Shown here one piece after another: positions 1 to 10,067 of a stretch of 64,000 bases of DNA. The DNA comes from Nonomuraea glycinis (lineage in GTDB: Bacteria; Actinomycetota; Actinomycetes; Streptosporangiales; Streptosporangiaceae). Positions within the stretch are counted from its first letter, which is position 1; each line of letters starts with the position of its first letter. Location: positions 62,001-126,000 of the forward strand of contig NZ_BMNK01000006.1 of NCBI RefSeq assembly GCF_014646515.1. The letters run 5' to 3'. A model generated the notes under the pieces. The model saw only the letters and a program-made list of their open reading frames with translations, was not told the origin of the DNA and did not search any database. The position numbers and the translations under genes were made by a program.

Positions 1-624
1 GGTCGTCGCCCTGCCGGTACTCGCGCGGCGCCACGTCGTCGTCGCCCGCGGCCGCCACGCTCCTCGTACGGCTGTCGCCGCCGCCGGTCCACTCGCCGGA
101 CAGCCGTACGTGCGGCAGCGCCACCACCTGCGGGGTCACCACGAGGGTGTCGCTGATCGTGAACGCCCGGGCCAGCTCCACCAGGCCGAACGGGTCGGCG
201 ATGCGCACCGACAGCGGGCCGATCGTGTAGCGCCCGCGCAGGTCGGAGCGGACCCGGTAGTCGATCTCCCGGACGCCGCGCGCCTCCACCCTGTCCAGCA
301 CGAACCTGGGCCGCACGCCCAGCGCGTACGGGACGGTGTCCTCGATCAGCAGCAGCCCGGTCGGCAGCCTGGTCACGTTCTCCAGGCGCAGGGTCACGGT
401 CGCCTCGCCGCCGACCTCGGCCCTGGCCGGGTCCAGGCGCCGGGCACAGCTGAGCCGGTATCGGGTGCGTGCCACCACCATCGCGGCCAGCAACGGCAGG
501 GCCGTCACCAGCACCCCGATCCTGAACAGGTCGTTCTCGCCCAGCAGGACGGCCATCAGCAGCGCGGCCAGCCCGGAGGCGAGGAACGAGCGCCCCCTGG
601 AGGTGAGCGCTCGCATTCCGGCTC

Positions 625-628
<4 letters not shown>
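1..628 (-). CDS. DUF58 domain protein (C-terminus outside window)
   Basis: Partial gene read leftward off the window edge. It starts at GTG 628, overlapping the moxR TGA by 4 bases; ATG 616 is an alternative. The first ~50 residues hold two hydrophobic membrane segments, followed by a beta-rich stretch and the motif APREYRQGDD near the edge, which is the start of the conserved DUF58 core (R-x-Y-x-x-G-D-D). DUF58 proteins are membrane-anchored, contain a VWA-like fold and nearly always sit downstream of a MoxR ATPase, as here. The substrate of such pairs is mostly unknown; a role in envelope protein maturation is inference. Confidence 0.85.
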
Positions 629-1602
<974 letters not shown>

Positions 1603-1973
1603 CAGGCCTCCATGAGAAGTGCTTCGGCCGACCCGCGACGCAAGCATGCCTTTGCGGGTGCCAAGCCATTGTTTTCCATTATCTGCATGACCCTACGACT
1701 CTGGGCGTTCTACAGCGACTTTTGCGGATAATCCACAGAAGCCCGGTGCAGTTCCCGTTCTTGTCGCATACAGGTACGAATCCCGTGACACTCCCGCTGT
1801 GAGCCCGCCCCACTTTCCTCCACCGGGACCCTGCCGCCCCCTTGATCCGGGGAGGATCGCGGCCTTCGACACGCCCGTGACCGGGTGGGCGGCTCCACCG
1901 CACCCCCTCCGGCCTCAGCGCCCTGACCTGCGATAACGCGCGCCGAAACGGTGATCAAGAATGTTAGAATCAG

Positions 1974-2001
1974 TTGACGGTGGGGAGAAGTGGAGTATGG
2001 T
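1974..2001 (+). promoter_or_regulatory. Probable mraZ/dcw promoter
   Basis: -35 TTGACG at 1974-1979 and -10 TATGGT at 1996-2001, 16-base spacer. It sits about 65 bases before the mraZ ATG and is overlapped by the GTGG boxes, which fits autorepression by MraZ. Confidence 0.6.
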
Positions 2002-2019
2002 GGTGCGCAGTGGAGGGCC
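1980..2019 (+). promoter_or_regulatory. MraZ operator: four GTGG boxes at 10-bp period
   Basis: GTGGGG, GTGGAG, GTGGTG and GTGGAG begin at 1980, 1990, 2000 and 2010, an exact 10-bp period that puts all boxes on one face of the helix. MraZ of other bacteria binds short G-rich direct repeats with this spacing in its own promoter. The boxes span the spacer, the -10 and the likely start site, so binding should block initiation. Confidence 0.7.
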
Positions 2020-2066
2020 CGGTGCGCCAGCGCTGAGCGCTTCACGAGGCACGGGAGGTGGGGCCG

Positions 2067-2498
2067 ATGTTCCTCGGCACCCATCAACCGCGTCTGGACG
2101 ACAAGGGACGGCTGTTCCTGCCGGCTAAGTACCGTGAGGAGCTGGCGGAGGGTCTTGTGATCACCAAAGGCCAGGAGCGATGCCTCTACGTCTTTCCAGT
2201 GGAGGAGTTCCAGCGCATTACCGAGGCTCTCAGCACCGCCCCGGTCACCGCCAAGGCGGTGCGCGACTACAGCCGTGTCTTCTTCGCCAGCGCATCCGAC
2301 GAAAAACCGGACAAGCAGGGGCGCATCACGATCCCGCAGGGCCTGCGGCATTATGCGGGACTGCAGCGTGACTGCGTCGTCATAGGGGCCAACACCCGGC
2401 TGGAGATCTGGGACGCGCAAGCCTGGGACACCTATCTCAGCGCACAGGAGCAGGCTTTCGCCGACCTGTCGGAGGAGGTGCTGCCAGGGATTCTGTGA
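2067..2498 (+). CDS. mraZ: Transcriptional regulator MraZ
   Basis: 143 residues, the usual MraZ length, with two SpoVT/AbrB-like halves: DDKGRLFLPAKYR at about 11-23 and DKQGRITIPQGLR at about 81-93. MraZ is a ring-forming DNA-binding protein that represses the dcw cluster. ATG 2067 is chosen because GGGAGG lies 8 bases upstream and MFLGTH is the family start; a GTG at 2058 is inside that ribosome site. First gene of the cluster; 216 bases separate it from rsmH. Confidence 0.97.
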   Translation: MFLGTHQPRLDDKGRLFLPAKYREELAEGLVITKGQERCLYVFPVEEFQRITEALSTAPVTAKAVRDYSRVFFASASDEKPDKQGRITIPQGLRHYAGLQRDCVVIGANTRLEIWDAQAWDTYLSAQEQAFADLSEEVLPGIL

Positions 2499-2714
2499 AG
2501 CCACGGTCGAGCCGTCGGAGTCGTCGTTCGGCGAGGTCTCCACCCGCAACCACTGCCGGTCAACTGATGCACCTTCCCCGGTGTCAGATGACGGGCATCC
2601 ACGAAGAGGGTGCGGATGGGGACCTGGCCGGACGGCACCGGGTGGGGACCCAGCAGGACCGACGGGTCGACCGGCCGCGTCAACCGCGAGCCAGGACGCG
2701 AGAGGGGGTTGGAG

Positions 2715-3686
2715 ATGGACGACGACGCTGGTAAGAGCGGTCACGTTCCGGTCATGCTCGAGCGCGTTCTGGAGCTGCTGGCACCGGCGCTGGCCGGGGA
2801 CGCCCCGGTCGTCGTGGACGCCAACCTCGGCCTCGGCGGCCACTCGGAGGCCCTGCTGGCCGCGCATCCGGCACTGCACCTGATCGGCATCGACCGCGAC
2901 CCTTTCGCGATCGAGTTCTCCACGCGCCGGCTCGCGCCCTACGCCGAGCGGACCACGCTGGTCCATGCCTCCTCCGACGAGCTGGAGGAGGTGCTCGCCC
3001 GCGCGGGCCGCGAGACGATCGACGGGGCGCTGTTCGACCTCGGCGTCTCCTCGCCCCAGCTCGACGAGGGTGAGCGGGGATTCGCCTACTCCTACGACGC
3101 GCCGCTCGACATGCGGATGGACACCGACCAGGAGCTGACCGCCGAGGTGGTGGTCAACACCTACTCCGCCGCCCAACTGGTGCGCATCCTGCGCGACTAC
3201 GGCGAGGAGCGGTTCGCCCCGCGTGTCGCGAGCCTGATCATCAAGGAACGGGCGAAGGACCCCATAACGTCGACTAAGCGGCTTGCTGACATCGTCAGGC
3301 AGGCGATTCCAGCCGCGACCCGGCGCACCGGGGGAAACCCAGCCAAACGTACGTTTCAGGCGCTGCGCATCGAAGTGAACGCCGAGCTGTCCGCCCTGGA
3401 GGCGGCGCTGCCCGCGGCACTCGACGCGCTGGCGCTCGGTGGGCGAGCCGTCGTGCTCTCCTACCACTCCCTGGAGGATCGGCTGACCAAGCAGATCCTC
3501 ACGGCGCGAACCAAGGACACCAGCCCGCCCGGGCTGCCCGTCCCCCTGCCGGCTCATCAGCCGCGGTTCCGCCTCCTGACGAGGGGAGCGGAGCTCCCGA
3601 GTGAAGAAGAGCTGGCCCGCAACCCGCGGGCGGCTTCGGCCCGGATGAGGGCCGCAGAGAGGATCCGTGTTGACGACCAGGACTGA
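2715..3686 (+). CDS. rsmH: 16S rRNA (cytosine(1402)-N(4))-methyltransferase RsmH
   Basis: 323 residues. Uses S-adenosylmethionine to methylate N4 of C1402 in 16S rRNA. Visible motifs are HVPVML near the start, the SAM-binding DANLGLGGHSEALL around residue 35-48, GIDRDPF near 57 and LGVSSPQLDEGERGF near 110. ATG 2715 is preferred because the protein then begins just before the conserved HVPVML; GTG 2610 in the same frame would add 35 unconserved residues. Its 3' end overlaps ftsL by 20 bases. Confidence 0.97.
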   Translation: MDDDAGKSGHVPVMLERVLELLAPALAGDAPVVVDANLGLGGHSEALLAAHPALHLIGIDRDPFAIEFSTRRLAPYAERTTLVHASSDELEEVLARAGRETIDGALFDLGVSSPQLDEGERGFAYSYDAPLDMRMDTDQELTAEVVVNTYSAAQLVRILRDYGEERFAPRVASLIIKERAKDPITSTKRLADIVRQAIPAATRRTGGNPAKRTFQALRIEVNAELSALEAALPAALDALALGGRAVVLSYHSLEDRLTKQILTARTKDTSPPGLPVPLPAHQPRFRLLTRGAELPSEEELARNPRAASARMRAAERIRVDDQD

Positions 3687-4197
3687 GCAGGAGAGCAGGC
3701 AGGCGCCGCCGAAGGCGCCCGCGCGCGGCATCGTGCCCAAGACCGGCCAGCGCAGGCCCGAAGCACCGCACCCGGCCAAGCCCGTGCCCCAGCCCCGCCC
3801 CGAGACCGACCGGCGGCGGCCGCGGCCCGAGTCCGGCCCGTCGCGCGGCCGGCCGGCGGCCCAGGGTCCGCGCCCCGCCGTCCAGCGGCGCCCGGCGCGG
3901 CGGCAGCGTGCCCCGTTCGTGCTGCTGGTCGTGGGGCTGCTGTGCGGTGGCCTGGTGAGCCTGCTGCTGCTCAACACCGTGCTGGCCAGGGACTCCATCG
4001 CCGCCTCCCGGCTGGTGGACGAGATCTCCACCGCGCGTCAGCAGAACGAGCAGCTTCAGCGTGAGATCGAGCAGCGCAAGCAGCCCGACGTGATCGCCGA
4101 GCAGGCCGAGGATCTCGGCATGAAGCAGTCCCTGGACAGCGTCAACCCCTACACCACCGGTTCCACCGAGACCGGCCAGGCGGTCCAGGGGCGGTGA
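3667..4197 (+). CDS. ftsL: FtsL-like septum formation protein
   Basis: 176 residues with bitopic FtsL architecture: a basic, proline-rich cytoplasmic tail (1-78), one membrane helix (about 80-102, APFVLLVVGLLCGG...) and a periplasmic heptad segment (about 117-150, rich in Q/E) ending in a short tail. FtsL forms a coiled coil with FtsB/DivIC and activates FtsW-FtsI. Sequence conservation in this family is low, so the call rests on topology and position between rsmH and the PBP gene. GTG 3667 has GAGAGG 5 bases upstream. Its stop overlaps the ftsI start (GTGA). Confidence 0.85.
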   Translation: MLTTRTEQESRQAPPKAPARGIVPKTGQRRPEAPHPAKPVPQPRPETDRRRPRPESGPSRGRPAAQGPRPAVQRRPARRQRAPFVLLVVGLLCGGLVSLLLLNTVLARDSIAASRLVDEISTARQQNEQLQREIEQRKQPDVIAEQAEDLGMKQSLDSVNPYTTGSTETGQAVQGR

Positions 4198-7070
4198 GCA
4201 ATTCGAGCGGCAGGGGTCAAGGTCCCGGTCGTGGCGGCGCCGGCTCTCAGGGAGGGCCTGGCGCCGCTCGTCGTACGCCGGGTGGCCCGGGACGGGCCGG
4301 TCGCCAGGGCGGCTCCGCCCGTTCGGAGGGGGCGGGCCGACCGGCGGCGCCGGACGGCCCGCCGGACGAGCCGCGCAAGGAGCCGGACCCCTTCGACCTG
4401 CCCTTCGGACGTGACGACGGCCCCCGTGGCCGTCCCCCGCAGGACCCTTCCGACAGCCCCCGTGGCCGTCCCTCGCAGGACTCTTCCGAAGGCCCGCGCG
4501 GCCGGGCCCGAAGGGACCGCGCCGGCGGTGACGCCGATTCCGCGCGCGGACGGTCCGGCAAGGGCGGGGAGTCCGCGCGCGGCCGGGACGACGAGCCCTC
4601 CCGTGGCAGGTCAGGGCCGGACGAGGGCGACGCTCCACGCAAGAGCGGGAAGGCGCCGCGCGGTGGCGTGGGCCCGGCGGCGGACGACGCCCCCCGTGGC
4701 CGGTCCGGCCGGGGCCGCGAGGCCGGGCGCGACGAGGACCGTTCCCGGGCGCGGTTCCGGCAGGACGGCGGGGACGGGTCACGTGGCCGTGCCGGGGATG
4801 ACGCGGGGCGCTCGCGTGGACGGGGGCCGCAGGACGATGACCGGCCGAGCGTCCGGGGCGGCACCCCCCGGCGCCCGGCCACCGGCGGACGCTCCGCCAC
4901 CGACGCCACCCGGGGCCGAAGTTCCGGCGGCGCCCGCTCGGACGGCCCTGTCGGCGATGGCATCCGTGGTCGAAGTTCCGGCGGTGCCCGCTCGGACGGC
5001 CCCGTTGGCGATGGCATCCGTGGTCGAAGTTCCGGCGGTGCCCGCTCGGACGGCCCCGTTGGCGACGGCATCCGGGGCCGAAGCCCCAGCGGTGCTCGCC
5101 CGGACGGTTCCGGTGGGGCGCGTCCGGGTGCTCGCCCGAGTGCTCGGGCGGGTGCCGGGGCAGGTGCTCGTGACAGGGCCGAAGGGCCGCGCGGCCGTGG
5201 CCGGGAGGACGACGGGCCGCTTCGCCGTACCCCTTCGGCACGTCCGGACGCGGCAGGACGGGCGCGCCCGCCAGGCGGCGGGGACGGGCCGCCACCGAGG
5301 AGGCCCCGCAGGCCGCCGGCGCCACCGAGGCCGCCGCTGATCCTGAGGCTGGGCAACCCGCGCAGGCGGATCAACCTCGGCCTCATCGGCATGACCTTCA
5401 TCCTGTCGATCTTCGCCGGCCGGCTGATCCAGATGCAGGGCCTGGACTCCAAGGTCTACGAGGCCGCGGCCGTCGACCAGCGCCAGCACACGGAGAAGGT
5501 GCCCGCCAAGCGCGGCGCCATCACCGACGTCGACGGCCACGCGCTGGCCGTCACCGTCGAGGCGCGCGACATCGCCATCGACCCGACCAAGGTCCCGGAG
5601 GCCGCCCGGGCCAAGGTGGCGGCGCTGCTGGCCCGCCATCTGGGCAGGCCCGAGCAGGAGATGGCGGCCAAGCTGGCCCGCGTCGACACCCGCTACCAGC
5701 TTCTGGCCGGAGGGGTGGCGCCGACCGTGGCGGACACCCTGCTCAAGGAGCCCATCCCCTCGCTCACCGAGACCAGGACCTACCGCCGCGCCTATCCGGC
5801 GGGTGACCTGGCGGGCAGCCTGATCGGGTTCGTCGGCGACGAGAAGAACGGCCTGGCCGGCATGGAGCTGGTCCGGAACTCCGTGCTGGCCGGGCAGGAC
5901 GGCGAGCTGCGCATGGAGACGGGCCGCGACGGGCAGCGTATCCCGATGACCGCCACCCAGCGCACCCCGCCGGTCGACGGCCGCGACGTACGGCTGACGA
6001 TCGATCGCGACATCCAGTGGGCCGCCCAGCGCGTGATCGCCGAGCAGACGCGCAAGTCAGGGGCGAGCAGCGGCACCGTCATCGTCATGGACGTGCGCAC
6101 GGCGCAGGTCATCGCGATGGCCAACGCCCCCGAGCTCGACCTGAACAACTGGCGCAAGGCCCCCGAGTCCCACTACGTCAACCGGGCGGCCGCCGACGTC
6201 TTCGAGCCGGGCAGCACCAACAAGGTGATCACCGCCGCCGCCGCACTGGAGGCCGGGGTGGTCGGGCCGGACTCGGTGTTCCACGTGAAGGACAACATCC
6301 AGTGCGCCGACCGGGTGCTGCGTGACGCCCATCCGCACCCGCCGGAGGACCTGACCTTCCGCCAGGCGGTGGCCCAGTCCAGCAACGTCGCCACCGTCAT
6401 GGCCGCGCGCAAGGTCGGCAGCCAGGGTCTTTACGAGATGCTGAAGAAATTCGGCTTCGGCGCCAGACCGGGAGGCGGCGTGCCGGGCGCGGAGGCCGGC
6501 CTGCTGCCCGACTACAAGAAATGGTCGGGCAGCCAGAGCTGCACGGTCGCCTACGGTCAGGGCGTGTCGGTCACCGCGCTGCAGATGGCCAGCGTCTACC
6601 AGACGATCGCCAACGGCGGCGTGAAGATCGAGCCGCAGATCGTGGCGGGCAGCACCGACGACTCCGGCCGGTTCGTCCCCGCCAAGCCCGGCGTCCAGAC
6701 CCGGGTGATCAGCGACAAGACGGCCAAGGAGATCACCGCGATGCTGGAGGAGGCGGTCGGCGAGGAGGGCACCGGCGAGCTGGCGGCCATCCCCGGCTAT
6801 CGTGTGGCCGGTAAGACCGGCACCGCGAACCGCTACGATGCCGAACTCGGCCGCTACGACGGCTACACCGCCTCGTTCGTGGGCTTCACGCCCGCGGAAG
6901 CGCCCCGGTTGGTCGTGCTGTCGGTGCTGCAGAACCCCAAGAACGGCCACTTCGGGGGGCAGCTCGCCGCCCCGGTGTTCAAGGATGTGATGACGTTCGC
7001 CATCAAGAGCAGGAAGATTCCTCCCACAGGCTCGCCGGTGTCCGCGGTGCGGACGCGCGCGGGACAGTGA
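4194..7070 (+). CDS. ftsI: Division-specific penicillin-binding protein (PBP2b/FtsI, class B) with giant N-terminal tail
   Basis: 958 residues; class B PBPs in this position are usually 550-650. Residues 1-390 form a cytoplasmic tail of Arg/Gly/Asp/Pro with RGRS repeats; a membrane helix follows (about 394-416), then the pedestal domain and the transpeptidase. Active-site motifs are S-T-N-K at about 674, S-S-N at about 729 and K-T-G-T at about 874. No PASTA domain was seen. It crosslinks septal peptidoglycan made by FtsW. Start GTG 4194 overlaps ftsL by 4 bases. The tail contains a perfectly phased 54-bp DNA repeat. Confidence 0.95.
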   Translation: MSNSSGRGQGPGRGGAGSQGGPGAARRTPGGPGRAGRQGGSARSEGAGRPAAPDGPPDEPRKEPDPFDLPFGRDDGPRGRPPQDPSDSPRGRPSQDSSEGPRGRARRDRAGGDADSARGRSGKGGESARGRDDEPSRGRSGPDEGDAPRKSGKAPRGGVGPAADDAPRGRSGRGREAGRDEDRSRARFRQDGGDGSRGRAGDDAGRSRGRGPQDDDRPSVRGGTPRRPATGGRSATDATRGRSSGGARSDGPVGDGIRGRSSGGARSDGPVGDGIRGRSSGGARSDGPVGDGIRGRSPSGARPDGSGGARPGARPSARAGAGAGARDRAEGPRGRGREDDGPLRRTPSARPDAAGRARPPGGGDGPPPRRPRRPPAPPRPPLILRLGNPRRRINLGLIGMTFILSIFAGRLIQMQGLDSKVYEAAAVDQRQHTEKVPAKRGAITDVDGHALAVTVEARDIAIDPTKVPEAARAKVAALLARHLGRPEQEMAAKLARVDTRYQLLAGGVAPTVADTLLKEPIPSLTETRTYRRAYPAGDLAGSLIGFVGDEKNGLAGMELVRNSVLAGQDGELRMETGRDGQRIPMTATQRTPPVDGRDVRLTIDRDIQWAAQRVIAEQTRKSGASSGTVIVMDVRTAQVIAMANAPELDLNNWRKAPESHYVNRAAADVFEPGSTNKVITAAAALEAGVVGPDSVFHVKDNIQCADRVLRDAHPHPPEDLTFRQAVAQSSNVATVMAARKVGSQGLYEMLKKFGFGARPGGGVPGAEAGLLPDYKKWSGSQSCTVAYGQGVSVTALQMASVYQTIANGGVKIEPQIVAGSTDDSGRFVPAKPGVQTRVISDKTAKEITAMLEEAVGEEGTGELAAIPGYRVAGKTGTANRYDAELGRYDGYTASFVGFTPAEAPRLVVLSVLQNPKNGHFGGQLAAPVFKDVMTFAIKSRKIPPTGSPVSAVRTRAGQ
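4911..5072 (+). repeat. 54-bp in-frame tandem repeat inside ftsI
   Basis: Three consecutive 54-bp units start at 4911, 4965 and 5019, with a diverged fourth at 5073. Each encodes 18 residues, RGRSSGGARSDGPVGDGI. Units differ by a few silent changes, which points to recent expansion in frame. Confidence 0.95.
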
Positions 7071-7092
7071 CCAGGGAGGGTACGCTGCCGCC

Positions 7093-8643
7093 GTGCGTCC
7101 CCCGTCGTCTATGCGTCCAACGACCAATCCGCCCCGCCCGCTGACCGGGCTGGCGAGCATGCTCGATGCCGACTCCGGCACCGCGCGCTCGCCCCATGCC
7201 GCGCTGACCGGGGTCGCCATCGACTCCCGCCAGGTGCGGCGCGGAGACCTCTACGTCGCCGTGCGCGGCGCCAGCGCCCACGGCGCGGACTTCTCGGCCG
7301 AGGCCATGGCGGGCGGTGCCGTGGCGGTGCTGACCGACCCGGCCGGCCGGGAGGCGGCCGCCGCCACCGGGCTGCCGGTGCTCATCGTGTCCGATCCGCG
7401 CGCTGTGCTCGGCCAGGTCGCCTCCTGGGTGTACGGCCGGCCGACCGCCGACATCATGATCATCGGTGTCACGGGCACCAGCGGCAAGTCCACCACCACC
7501 TACCTGCTGGAGGCCGGGCTGCGGGCCGGCGGTCACACGACCGGGCTGGTCGGCGGCGTCGAGCTGCGCGCCGCCGACCTGTGCTTCGAGCCCAGGCTCA
7601 CCACCCCCGAGGCGCCGGAGCTGCACGGCCTGTACGCCCTCATGCGCGAGCGCGGCGTCACCGCGGCGGCCATGGAGGTCTCCAGCCACGCACTCGCGAT
7701 GGGCCGGGTGGACGGCATCTGCTACGACGTGGCGCTGTTCACCAACCTGTCGCAGGACCATCTCGACTTCCACCGGGACCTCGACGACTACTTCACGACG
7801 AAGGCGAGGCTGTTCCAGCCGGAGCTGAGCCGCGTGGGCGTGACCAACCTCGACGATCCCTACGGCCGGGAGCTGCTCCGCCTGGCCAAGGTGCCGATGA
7901 CCACCTTCTCCGCGCTCGGCTCGCCGGAGGCGGAGTGGCGCGCGCTCGACGTCCGGCTGGGCGCCGACGGCAGCGCCTTCAGGGTGGTGGGCCCCGGCGG
8001 GGTCGAGGCGGACGCGCAGATCTCGCTGCCCGGCCCGTTCAACGTCGCCAACGCGCTCGGCGCGATCGTCACGCTGGTCGAGGCCGGGGTGCCGCTGCAG
8101 AGCGCCGTGCACGGCGTCGGCACGCTCATCGGGGTGCCGGGCCGGATGGAGCGGGTGACCGGCGCGGGCGACGACTTCCAGGCCGTCGTCGACTACTCTC
8201 ACAAGCCCGCCGCCGTGGAGTCGGTGCTGCGCTCGCTGCGCCAGGTCACCACGGGCACGCTCACCGTGGTGCTCGGCTGCGGCGGCGACCGTGACAAGGG
8301 CAAGCGGCCGCTGATGGGCGAGGCCGCGGCCGGCCTGGCGGACGTCGCGATCTTCACGAGCGACAATCCTCGCTCGGAGGATCCGCTGGGCATCCTGGCC
8401 GCGATGATGGAAGGGGCCCTTCGCGTTCCCCGGCACTCCCGCGCTCATGTGATCATTGAGCCCGACCGCGCGGCGGCCATCGACCTGGCGGTCGGCCGGG
8501 CCGGGCGCGGTGACGTGATAGTCGTGGCAGGCAAGGGCCACGAGCAGGGCCAGTACGTTTCAGGCGAGGTGATCCCCTTCGACGACAGGGAGGTGGTCGC
8601 CGCCGCGATCGACGCACGCAAGGAAAGCAGGAAGCACGAATGA
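7093..8643 (+). CDS. murE: UDP-N-acetylmuramoyl-L-alanyl-D-glutamate--2,6-diaminopimelate ligase
   Basis: 516 residues. Adds meso-diaminopimelate to UDP-MurNAc-Ala-Glu using ATP in the cytoplasm. The ATP loop reads GTSGKST at about 127 (Ser where Asn is common) and DNPRSEDP at about 424 is the DAP-selecting motif, so the wall is predicted to contain meso-DAP. GTG 7093 is chosen; TACGCT at 7081-7086 ends exactly 6 bases before it, so an internal leaderless transcript is possible, while GGGAGGG at 7074-7080 is a distant ribosome site. ATGA overlap with murF. Confidence 0.97.
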   Translation: MRPPSSMRPTTNPPRPLTGLASMLDADSGTARSPHAALTGVAIDSRQVRRGDLYVAVRGASAHGADFSAEAMAGGAVAVLTDPAGREAAAATGLPVLIVSDPRAVLGQVASWVYGRPTADIMIIGVTGTSGKSTTTYLLEAGLRAGGHTTGLVGGVELRAADLCFEPRLTTPEAPELHGLYALMRERGVTAAAMEVSSHALAMGRVDGICYDVALFTNLSQDHLDFHRDLDDYFTTKARLFQPELSRVGVTNLDDPYGRELLRLAKVPMTTFSALGSPEAEWRALDVRLGADGSAFRVVGPGGVEADAQISLPGPFNVANALGAIVTLVEAGVPLQSAVHGVGTLIGVPGRMERVTGAGDDFQAVVDYSHKPAAVESVLRSLRQVTTGTLTVVLGCGGDRDKGKRPLMGEAAAGLADVAIFTSDNPRSEDPLGILAAMMEGALRVPRHSRAHVIIEPDRAAAIDLAVGRAGRGDVIVVAGKGHEQGQYVSGEVIPFDDREVVAAAIDARKESRKHE

Positions 8644-10067
8644 TCCCGTTGCCTCTGGCCAGGATCGCCGAGATAACCTCGGGCGCCCTGTCGGGCATGG
8701 CAGACCCCCGCGCGGTGGTGCGGGGCCCCGTCGTGATCGACTCGCGGGACGCCGAACCGGGATCGCTGTTCGTCGCCTTCAAGGGCGCGCGGTCCGACGG
8801 GCACGACTTCGCGGCCCAGGCCGTCCGGGCGGGTGCCGTCGCGGTGCTGGCCAGCAGGCCGGTCGAGGTGCCCACCATCATCGTGCCGGACACCACGGCC
8901 GCGCTGGCCGAGCTGGCGACCTCGCAGGCCGCCGCGCTGCCGAAGGCGACCGTGATTGGTGTGACGGGCTCGGCGGGCAAGACGACCACCAAAGACCTGC
9001 TGGCGCTGCTGACCGCCAGGATCGGGCCGACCATCGCCCCCGCGGGCAACTACAACAACGAGATCGGCCACCCGCTGACGGTGCTCAAGGCCGACGCCGA
9101 CACCCGCTATCTGGTGCTGGAGCTGAGCGCCCGGACCATCGGCAACATCGCCGCGCTGGCCCGCATCGCGCCGCCCGAGATCGGCGTGGTGCTCAACGTC
9201 GGCACCGCGCACCTCGGCGTGTTCGGCGGCAAGGAGGCCATCGCCAAGGCCAAGGGCGAGCTCGTCGAGGCGCTGCCGCGGACCGGCGTCGCCGTGCTCA
9301 ACCACGACGACCCGCAGGTGCGCGCGATGGCCTCGCGCACCGACGCCCGCGTCACCTACTTCGGCCGCACCGAGGAGGCCGCCATCCGCGCCGAGGAGCT
9401 CACCATGGACGAGCGCGGGCGCGCCTCGTTCACGCTGCGCACCCCGTCGGGCGCCGCCCCCGTGCGACTCAAGCTGTACGGCGCGCACGCGGTGGACAAC
9501 GCGCTGGCCGCCGCCGCCGCGGGGTACGAGCTCGGCCTCCCGGTCGCCACCATTGCCGCCGAGCTGTCGCAGGCCGAGCCGCGCAGCCGATGGCGGATGG
9601 AGGTCACCGACCGCCCCGACGGCGTCACGATCATCAACGACGCCTACAACGCCAACCCCGACTCGATGCGGGCGGCGTTCGACGCGCTCGGCATGCTCGG
9701 CCGGGGCCGCCGCCGCTTCGCGGTGATCGCGGCGCTGCGCGAGCTCGGCGAGGAGAGCCCCGCGCTCAACGCCGAGGTCGGCCGCCTGGCGGGCGGCAGC
9801 GGCCTGGCGGGCCTGATCGTCACCGGCCCCGACGCCGGCCCGATGCTCGAAGGCGCCCACGCGGCGGCCCGGCAGGCCGCCCAGCAGGCCGCGCAGCCCG
9901 GCCATCCCTCGCCCGCCACGCACATCGTGCACCTGCCCGACGCCCAGACGGCCGCCGCCGAGATGGCCCCGTGGCTGCGGCCGGGCGACGTCGTGCTGAT
10001 CAAGGGACCGCGGGCCATGGGCCTGGAGCGGACGGCCGAGCTGCTGCTCGGAGGTGTCGCCCAGTGA
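8640..10067 (+). CDS. murF: UDP-N-acetylmuramoyl-tripeptide--D-alanyl-D-alanine ligase
   Basis: 475 residues. Joins D-Ala-D-Ala to the UDP-MurNAc tripeptide. The ATP-binding loop is GSAGKTTTKD near residue 110 and the MurF signature NYNNEIGHPL follows near 140. The C-terminal third is rich in Ala/Gln (AARQAAQQAAQ), a small low-complexity insertion. Overlaps murE by ATGA and mraY by GTGA, so translation is coupled in both directions. Confidence 0.97.
   Translation: MIPLPLARIAEITSGALSGMADPRAVVRGPVVIDSRDAEPGSLFVAFKGARSDGHDFAAQAVRAGAVAVLASRPVEVPTIIVPDTTAALAELATSQAAALPKATVIGVTGSAGKTTTKDLLALLTARIGPTIAPAGNYNNEIGHPLTVLKADADTRYLVLELSARTIGNIAALARIAPPEIGVVLNVGTAHLGVFGGKEAIAKAKGELVEALPRTGVAVLNHDDPQVRAMASRTDARVTYFGRTEEAAIRAEELTMDERGRASFTLRTPSGAAPVRLKLYGAHAVDNALAAAAAGYELGLPVATIAAELSQAEPRSRWRMEVTDRPDGVTIINDAYNANPDSMRAAFDALGMLGRGRRRFAVIAALRELGEESPALNAEVGRLAGGSGLAGLIVTGPDAGPMLEGAHAAARQAAQQAAQPGHPSPATHIVHLPDAQTAAAEMAPWLRPGDVVLIKGPRAMGLERTAELLLGGVAQ

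Larger units (their letters stand above)
1603..2066. other. Intergenic region between moxR and mraZ
   Basis: A 464-base divergent gap. The right-hand end holds the mraZ promoter and a four-box operator, listed separately. The left-hand part has a minus-strand GATAAT at 1678-1683 that could be a -10 for moxR, but no good -35 was found. Open frames across this stretch show no recognisable protein and are taken as shadows. Confidence 0.6.

Noticed and set aside
2610..2714. Longer start for rsmH at GTG 2610
   Set aside because: The added 35 residues are unconserved-looking and the conserved HVPVML start fits ATG 2715.
1710..4031. Minus-strand open frame of 773 codons opposite mraZ and rsmH
   Set aside because: Antisense to well-supported genes, low-complexity Arg/Gly/Pro content, no motif; typical of third-position GC shadow frames.
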